DNA of 9,689 nucleotides from Candidatus Aciduliprofundum sp. (GTDB taxonomy: Archaea; Thermoplasmatota; Thermoplasmata; Thermoplasmatales; Aciduliprofundaceae). The stretch is taken from positions 1 through 9,689 of the forward strand of contig WAKY01000166.1 of assembly GCA_015523135.1 (NCBI GenBank), read 5' to 3'. Positions 5,596 through 9,689 of this stretch are shown piece after piece (position 1 is the stretch's first letter; each line of letters begins with the position of its first letter). The position numbers and the translations under genes were made by a program. Under the pieces are notes generated by a model. The model worked only from the letters and a program-made list of their open reading frames with translations, was not told the DNA's origin and searched no databases.

Positions 5596-6932
5596 AATTT
5601 GTAGATAGGGAAAGAGAACTTGAATATCTTAGGAAGATCTACGAAAAGAAGGGATTTTCCCTCGTAGTGATTTATGGGAGGAGGCGCGTAGGAAAAACTG
5701 CGTTAATCAAAGAATTTTTAAAGGGGAAGAAAGGTTGCTATGTTCTGCTAACAAATGAGAGCGTGAGGGAGAATATAAAGTATGTAAAAGAGTGCCTCGC
5801 AGATTCTATGGGAAGGGAGTATTACAAGAAACTGGATGTGGACAATTTCTATGATCTTTTCAGATATGTGGAATTTGGAGATGAGAAGTTTGTGATGGTT
5901 CTTGATGAGTTCCCGTACCTTCTTGAGATAAGTAGGGGTCTTCTCTCTGTTTTCCAGAAAATCGTGGATGAAATTTTAGCAGATAAGAATGTAATGCTAA
6001 TCTTGAGTGGCTCGTCTCTCTCAATGATGGAGAACGATGTTTTGGGATATCGTAGCCCTCTATACGGGAGAAATGTGAATGTGTGGAAACTCCAACCATT
6101 TGATTTCAAAACTATATACAAAATCTTCGGAAATATAGAGCAGGCAGCTGAAGTATTCTTCGTGTTTGGCAACATTCCGTATTACCTGAAATTCTACGAT
6201 GCATCCAAATCGTTGGAGGAAAATATCCGGGAATCTGTGCTTACAAAGGGTATAGGCCTCTATGATGAGCCTCTCATACTTCTCCAGGAAGAATTCAGAG
6301 AATCTCGCATATATCGCTTGATCTTGAAATACATATCTCTAGGGTATCGCACAATTGGAAAGCTGTGCTCTGCAACGGGTATGGATAAAAGCAACATAAG
6401 CAAGTACCTTGACACGCTAAAAGAAACTGGGCTTGTAGAGCAAATAATTCCATTTGGGAAGAAGAGAGGAAGCATATACGAGCTCTCTGATCCTTTTATG
6501 GATTTCTGGTTCAGGTATGCTTATCCTCATCGTGGGGCTCTGGAGATGGGAGATGTTGAGAAAGTGCTCTCAATATTCAAAAGAGAGAAAAATCAGTATT
6601 TTGGGCATAAGTTTGAGAAGCTTATAATGCATTTATTAAAATTGGGTATATTTCCAGAGCTGAGGGAATATGGAGAATTTACAAGATGGTGGCACAAGGG
6701 CACGGAAATAGACATTGTTGGAGTAAGAGAGGATACTCTTTTGGTGGGGGAGTGCAAGTGGAGGGATAGCGTAGATGGTACAAGAATCCTAAAAGAATTG
6801 AAAGATAAGGCCAGAGGCATAGGCTGGAAAGGAAAGATAGAATACGCCATATTTGCAAGGTCCTTCTCTACAAAGCCCCCTACTGCTTATGCATACAGCC
6901 TTGAAGATATAGAGAAGCTTTTGAGAAATTAA
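5586..6932 (+). CDS. Archaeal AAA+ ATPase (PF01637) with DUF234/nuclease-like C-terminus, second copy
   Basis: A 448-residue relative of the gene at 679 with the same domain order. It starts IPQFVDRERELEYL, the family's usual opening. Walker A is GRRRVGKT (31-38) and Walker B is VMVLDE (103-108). Next are LSGSS and the SPLYGR hallmark (residues about 157-162), the winged-helix segment with KSNISKYLDTL (about 275-285), the aromatic block MDFWFRYAYPH, and a C-terminal core with E374-x-D376 and E389-C-K391, matching PD-(D/E)XK spacing. It therefore looks intact in both ATPase and nuclease-like parts. GTG is the start: the TATA box is 26 bp upstream and the first residues match the family. The two copies share motifs but diverge too much to be a recent duplication, so independent acquisition is likely. 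Confidence 0.85.
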   Translation: MIPQFVDRERELEYLRKIYEKKGFSLVVIYGRRRVGKTALIKEFLKGKKGCYVLLTNESVRENIKYVKECLADSMGREYYKKLDVDNFYDLFRYVEFGDEKFVMVLDEFPYLLEISRGLLSVFQKIVDEILADKNVMLILSGSSLSMMENDVLGYRSPLYGRNVNVWKLQPFDFKTIYKIFGNIEQAAEVFFVFGNIPYYLKFYDASKSLEENIRESVLTKGIGLYDEPLILLQEEFRESRIYRLILKYISLGYRTIGKLCSATGMDKSNISKYLDTLKETGLVEQIIPFGKKRGSIYELSDPFMDFWFRYAYPHRGALEMGDVEKVLSIFKREKNQYFGHKFEKLIMHLLKLGIFPELREYGEFTRWWHKGTEIDIVGVREDTLLVGECKWRDSVDGTRILKELKDKARGIGWKGKIEYAIFARSFSTKPPTAYAYSLEDIEKLLRN

Positions 6933-7007
6933 ACCTGTGAGGCAAATTCAGATTTTGGACAATTCCAGTAGGTAGCTGGAAGAGAGTTAAAAATTTTCTA
7001 ACTCCTC

Positions 7008-7050
7008 ATTTAATTATGATACTCACGGTATCATACTAATGGTATTATGC
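7008..7050 (+). promoter_or_regulatory. Orphan ATPase-type promoter/operator (no ATPase gene behind it)
   Basis: A TATA-like ATTTAATTA (7008-7016) is followed by a perfect inverted repeat, ATGATAC (7016-7022) and GTATCAT (7028-7034) around 5 bp. Two direct copies, GGTATCATAC (7027-7036) and GGTATTATGC (7041-7050), are 14 bp apart. This is the best-formed version of the repeat seen before both ATPase genes, and an ATG (7039-7041) stands where their start codon would be. Only 21 codons follow it (MVLCYVSFAKGGKKL to a TAG), with no ATPase motif. Confidence 0.5.
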
Positions 7051-7080
7051 TATGTAAGCTTTGCTAAGGGTGGAAAAAAG

Positions 7081-7149
7081 TTGTCTGTAGAAATTGAAGA
7101 TTAGGCCTTTAAAGTCCTTAAGAGAAAAGTATATACAACGAGGAAATGA
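7081..7149 (+). pseudogene. Possible broken antitoxin fragment
   Basis: In the frame of the TTG at 7081 the reading is SVEIED, TAG (7102-7104), then AFKVLKRKVYTTRK to TGA (7147-7149). SVEIED-x-AFKVLKRK resembles the opening strand and first helix of a VapB/ribbon-helix-helix antitoxin, broken by one nonsense codon. GGTGG lies about 10 bases upstream of the TTG. The fragment is short, so chance similarity is quite possible. Confidence 0.25.
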
Positions 7150-7161
7150 CAAATAGAAAAG

Positions 7162-7180
7162 TTTAAAATAGAGTGGGAGG
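7162..7180 (+). promoter_or_regulatory. TATA box and purine-rich site before the DUF5678 gene
   Basis: TTTAAAATA (7162-7170) is about 27 bp before the ATG at 7193, suiting a leaderless start. GGGAGG (7175-7180) also lies upstream, 12 bases from the ATG, which is too far to be an ideal ribosome site. Confidence 0.4.
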
Positions 7181-7192
7181 GATGTATAAACA

Positions 7193-7399
7193 ATGAGCGA
7201 GGAGATCAAGGACAAGAACTACGAATTCTACATAAATGCGGATCTGAGCGAATACGCTGGGAAATGGATTGCGATAGTGGATGGTAAGGTTGTGGCCAGT
7301 GGGGAAGATCCTGAAGAAGTATATATGGAAGCAGAGAAAAAAGGTGGTAAGGACATATCCCTAGCGTATATACCAACTGATGATCTCTTGATTTTGTAA
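7193..7399 (+). CDS. DUF5678-family small protein
   Basis: A complete 68-residue protein with the family core NADLSEYAGKWIAIVDGKVVASGED and onward (15-39), an acidic helix (PEEVYMEAEKKG), and the closing strand DISLAYIPTDDLLIL. The G-K-W-I-A-I-V-D-G strand-turn and the Y-I-P end are what I recall as diagnostic of DUF5678, common in archaea and of unknown function. It is often found near small protease-like or toxin-antitoxin-like genes, but no such intact partner is present here; only a frameshifted antitoxin follows, 59 bases downstream. The ATG is supported by a TATA box about 27 bp upstream. Confidence 0.8.
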   Translation: MSEEIKDKNYEFYINADLSEYAGKWIAIVDGKVVASGEDPEEVYMEAEKKGGKDISLAYIPTDDLLIL

Positions 7400-7458
7400 A
7401 TTGTTCTTCTTGCTATCTCGTAAGAAATCTTTAAAATATAAGCAAGAGATATGTAAAT

Positions 7459-7615
7459 ATGGATGATGTAGGCAGGGATAGAGAGATTATACAAGAAGCT
7501 ATAGGAGGAAGAGCCAAGTGAGGATGAGCTAAAAATAATAAAAAAGAGTAGAGAAGAAATAAAGAGGGGGCAGTATGTAAAGCTTGAAGATGTTTTAGAA
7601 ATTTTAGATGATTAA
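7459..7615 (+). pseudogene. RelB-like antitoxin gene with one-base frameshift
   Basis: An ATG at 7459, about 20 bp after a TATA-like CTTTAAAATATA, opens MDDVGRDREIIQEAI and then runs out of phase at ATAGGAGGAAG. Removing one G there restores a single frame: EEEPSEDELKIIKKSREEIK, then RGQYVKLEDVLEILDD, to TAA at 7613-7615. The total is 51 residues. The second half is typical of archaeal RelB-like antitoxins (acidic helix, then Y-V-K-L-E-D-V-L). No start codon exists in the downstream frame, so it cannot simply begin there. No toxin frame follows. It is a decayed antitoxin unless the extra base is a sequencing error. Confidence 0.6.
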
Positions 7616-8000
7616 AACTACTAAGTAATTGCTCATAGAAGGAGAATGCATTAACTCACCAATGGTAGAAAGTTATAGATAAAAATTTCCTATTTAAGTA
7701 AGACAAAAATATTAAATATGTCTCAGTTGTATAGAACAAATTGGTTGAAATGCTCTTGGAAGAAGTAATAGCTGAGTTCAATAAATTTAGCATAATAACT
7801 GTAATCCAAGCGTTCTCAAAAACACCCCTATTTTGTCCTCTTTGAAGGATATTTTGTTCGATATTGGCGTTTCTAAGGTGAGGGAATGTAATTATACCTC
7901 TAAGGGTGAAAAACGCTCTCAAATCAAAAATTTCGCCAAATCACGATGATACCCCTCCTATTTTTTAAATAAAAAATCAGTGGCTGTTTTTACTTATCAA
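7616..8000 (+). other. Gap with traces of a decayed gene
   Basis: There is no intact gene. A TATA-like AAATATTAAAT (about 7707-7717) precedes a frame, ATG 7750 to TGA 7845, reading MLLEEVIAEFNKFSIITVIQ plus AFSKTPLFCPL. Shifted back by one base, the reading continues from 7842 as LKDILFDIGVSKVRECNYTS to a stop near 7950. Together these could be a gene of about 65 residues with a single frameshift, but I do not recognise it. The minus-strand open frame over the same bases has no coding character that I can see. Confidence 0.3.
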
Positions 8001-8036
8001 CTTATTTATAATATGCTTTGATGAGAGTATTTGGTG
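8001..8036 (+). promoter_or_regulatory. TATA box and ribosome site of the helical-repeat gene
   Basis: CTTATTTATA (8001-8010) predicts transcription from about 8030. GGTG (8033-8036) then lies six bases before the ATG at 8043, favouring that start over the TTG at 8031 or GTG at 8034, which are almost at the transcription start. Confidence 0.4.
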
Positions 8037-8042
8037 AAAGGT

Positions 8043-8927
8043 ATGGAAGAAAGCGGGAATGAGGAGGTAAAAGAGCTTCTGGATGTTTTAACCAATGAGG
8101 ATGAAGATGTGGAGGTAAGGAGAGATGCTGGTTGGAATTTGCTCAAGAAGAATATAAATAATAAAGAAAACTGGTGGGAAATGGTCACGGAGGATAAAAT
8201 GAGAGAGCTTTTGGATATAGCAAAGAACGGGGAGGAAGACACTTTGATGAGGGGACTTGTTTTCATCTTACTGCGCATTCTGTTAAATAATGGCAAACAT
8301 GCGGTTTTAGAAGATGGCGATGTTAGGGAACTAATAGAAATTGCCAAAAACGAGGAAGAGGAGAATAATATAAGGGAAGATTCTCTAGGCATTCTGTCCC
8401 TTTTGGCAGCCAAGAACTACAAATTGGATGTTATCACGGAGGATGATGTAAGGGAACTCATAAGAATTGCAGAAGAGAGCGGGGAATCCAAGATGGTGAG
8501 AGAAAGTGCACTGGAATATCTGTCTATGCTGGTTAAGAATGGAATTGCGGTTATAAGTGATGATGACCTTGGAGATTTTATAGACATAGTGGAAAGCGAT
8601 GATGAGCCAATAATAAGGCTGATGTTTTTGGACATACTTTCCTTTCTGGCAGATAATGGAAGATGTGGGGATGTGCTCCAAGTTTTTATAAGAAAAATAG
8701 AGAACGAGATCGAGAGGTCAGATAAAAATCTAAACGAGTGGGAAGAGAGCACGCTAAAATGGCTTGAGGAATTGGAGAAAGAAGGTAAGCTAAGGAAGAG
8801 GGATAAGGCCGTGCTTTTAGTGCTGAGATTGAAAAGGGATGGAGTGTTCAAGAAGATGGAGGAGAGGAGAAGGTTGAAATGGGCAAGGCAAGAAAAGAAG
8901 TTGAGATGGAGATGTGAGTTAGTTTAA
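8043..8927 (+). CDS. HEAT/armadillo-like helical-repeat protein
   Basis: This 294-residue, very acidic protein is built from about five tandem units of roughly 41 residues. Each opens with an acidic turn and a helix of the form (E/D)D-V-R-E-L-I-x-I-A, followed by a second helix ending L-x-x-L-L-x-x-N-G. Clear copies are EDKMRELLDIAKN, DVRELIEIAKNEEE, DVRELIRIAEESGE and DLGDFIDIVESDDE, preceded by a weaker EVKELLDVLTNED. Such repeats form a curved scaffold for protein binding. The last 60 residues change character and become strongly basic (EERRRLKWARQEKKLRWR), a likely nucleic-acid or membrane-surface contact. No catalytic motif is visible. It stands alone with its own promoter; up to four more residues are possible if TTG 8031 is used. 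The partner is unknown. Confidence 0.75.
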   Translation: MEESGNEEVKELLDVLTNEDEDVEVRRDAGWNLLKKNINNKENWWEMVTEDKMRELLDIAKNGEEDTLMRGLVFILLRILLNNGKHAVLEDGDVRELIEIAKNEEEENNIREDSLGILSLLAAKNYKLDVITEDDVRELIRIAEESGESKMVRESALEYLSMLVKNGIAVISDDDLGDFIDIVESDDEPIIRLMFLDILSFLADNGRCGDVLQVFIRKIENEIERSDKNLNEWEESTLKWLEELEKEGKLRKRDKAVLLVLRLKRDGVFKKMEERRRLKWARQEKKLRWRCELV

Positions 8928-8967
8928 ATGAGTGATTAAAATAAAAATATTAAATATTATATAAATA

Positions 8968-9423
8968 CTATTCTTCTTTTTTTGTTTTTATTCCATGCTC
9001 AATTAAGAATTCAGTATGAGCGTTTACTCTTTTCATTTCTAGTACATATATTATTCCCATAACTAGTATTAATGCTGCTATTGCTATCATATTTTCCCAT
9101 CCAAGTGTTTCTATATTTAAAGTTACTAAAAGCTCTCTAACTAATGCAAGTACGCCTATTTCTACTACATTTTTTATGTATACATGATGATTTGTTAGAT
9201 ACATTAAAAGAATCTCAAAAATCTCTAAAAAAATCAATATAACTACGATCTTCTGGAGTACATCTTCTGCATCAAGTCCAGTGAAGAGGCTTTCTGAAAG
9301 GAGAATGACAAGATAAACCACATAGACCATAGTTATTATACTAACTACTATTACAACTAAATCAAATACTTTGTTTAACCCACGCATAATTTCTTTTTCA
9401 ATTTTAGTTAGATCCTTTTTCAT
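8968..9423 (-). CDS. PsiE-family (phosphate-starvation-inducible) membrane protein
   Basis: This 151-residue protein has four predicted membrane helices (about 20-43, 59-76, 86-102 and 112-128), matching PsiE-family topology and length. The family signature lies between helices 2 and 3 and into helix 3: a basic loop HHVYIKNVVEIGVLALVREL (79-98), with an arginine inside the membrane-facing segment. The N-terminus (KKDLTKIEKEI) and C-terminus (GIKTKKEE) are charged and probably cytoplasmic. The bacterial relative is induced by phosphate starvation, but its biochemical role is unknown. A TATA-like box (9456-9463) lies about 35 bp upstream. It converges with the helical-repeat gene and diverges from inorganic pyrophosphatase, a possible phosphate-related pairing. 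Confidence 0.78.
   Translation of the reverse strand: MKKDLTKIEKEIMRGLNKVFDLVVIVVSIITMVYVVYLVILLSESLFTGLDAEDVLQKIVVILIFLEIFEILLMYLTNHHVYIKNVVEIGVLALVRELLVTLNIETLGWENMIAIAALILVMGIIYVLEMKRVNAHTEFLIEHGIKTKKEE
8971..8989 (+). terminator. T-rich terminator for the helical-repeat gene
   Basis: A T-rich run (TTCTTCTTTTTTTGTTTTTA) starts 43 bases after the stop of the plus-strand gene, the oligo-T form typical of archaeal termination. The same bases encode the lysine/glutamate tail of the converging PsiE-family protein, so the run may partly reflect that. Confidence 0.3.
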
Positions 9424-9539
9424 GGAAATGCCTAGTTTAGTAAATATGTTGTGAGTTTAAATAAGTTTTGTTTGTATAAAAACTATTGGGAATTTTAGTA
9501 AATAGCAAATAATAAAATAGGATAATTTAATACAACTCT

Positions 9540-9689
9540 ATGAAAGCAGGTATAAATCCTCCAGAGGATGTTTATGTGTTCATAGAGGTGCCAAAGGGAA
9601 GCAATATAAAGTGTGAGTACGATTTTGAGATGAATGTTATTAAGGTGGATAGGGTACTTCACACTGCATCATTCTATCCATTCAATTAC
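9540..9689 (+). CDS. ppa: Inorganic pyrophosphatase, family I (5' part)
   Basis: The first 50 residues run off the right edge. They contain the family I sequence PEDVYVFIEVPKGSNIKCEY followed by VDRVLHTASFYPFNY. Residues Lys24, Glu26, Arg38, Tyr46 and Tyr50 correspond to the E. coli active-site residues Lys29, Glu31, Arg43, Tyr51 and Tyr55 with a constant offset. The soluble enzyme hydrolyses pyrophosphate to two phosphates and pulls biosynthetic reactions forward. Cys25 replaces the usual tyrosine of the KYE motif. A TATA-like AATAAAATA (9511-9519) about 25 bp upstream suits a leaderless start. The metal-binding DxDxxD region would lie beyond the window. Confidence 0.92.
   Translation, partial: MKAGINPPEDVYVFIEVPKGSNIKCEYDFEMNVIKVDRVLHTASFYPFNY

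Noticed and set aside
7656..7922. Minus-strand 88-codon frame in the gap before the helical-repeat gene
   Set aside because: No promoter or ribosome site decides a start and the composition is not protein-like; it overlaps plus-strand decay traces.
8300..8480. DNA direct repeats such as GATGTTAGGGAACT and GATGTAAGGGAACT
   Set aside because: They are explained by homologous protein repeats (DVRELI) inside the helical-repeat gene and not by a separate DNA element.
8006..8851. Three minus-strand frames (98-144 codons) opposite the helical-repeat gene
   Set aside because: Their serine-rich sequence is the mirror image of the acidic repeat codons (GAA/GAT) on the other strand.

Overview
The window looks like chromosomal DNA of an AT-rich, probably thermophilic euryarchaeon. 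A Thermoplasmatota/Aciduliprofundum-like host is my best guess, but it rests on protein families and promoter style and not on any marker gene. The support is archaeal: most genes have a TATA-like box about 25-35 bp before the start codon, with little or no leader. Bacterial-type Shine-Dalgarno sites appear mainly inside one operon. The families present (DUF234-type ATPases, archaeal RelBE, Cas6, DUF364, DUF5678) are also typical of archaea.

Layout. 1-242 is the 3' end of an unrecognised gene. 679-2022 (+) is a first PF01637/DUF234-type ATPase with a C-terminal nuclease-like domain. Converging on it from the minus strand is a block read right to left: a ribbon-helix-helix regulator (4541-5023), a broken small membrane-protein gene (4311-4533), a RelB/RelE-type antitoxin-toxin pair (4051-4242 and 3813-4061), an isolated cas6 with all three catalytic residues (2976-3695), a DUF4213/DUF364 protein (2185-2955), and a 27-residue open frame that looks like the first residues of a Cas8-type CRISPR protein and then stops (2076-2159). 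A second ATPase of the same family lies at 5586-6932 (+). After it comes a run of small and broken items: an ATPase-type promoter/operator with no ATPase behind it (7008-7050), a possible broken antitoxin, an intact DUF5678 gene (7193-7399), a RelB-like antitoxin with a one-base frameshift (7459-7615), and decayed sequence. The right end returns to ordinary genes: a helical-repeat protein (8043-8927), a PsiE-family membrane protein (8968-9423, minus) and the start of inorganic pyrophosphatase (9540 to the edge).

How it fits together. The middle reads as an accessory island in which selfish or defence-type modules have come and gone: two relatives of a mobile ATPase family, an intact toxin-antitoxin pair, the remains of at least one other antitoxin, and remnants of a type I CRISPR-Cas operon. 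The most interesting points are a catalytically complete Cas6 with no array or effector genes in view, a probable cas8 stub that links it to a lost operon, and a shared GGTAT/ATACC repeat between the TATA box and start codon of both ATPase genes. That repeat also occurs at a third place where no ATPase gene remains. No CRISPR array, rRNA, tRNA or complete insertion sequence was seen.
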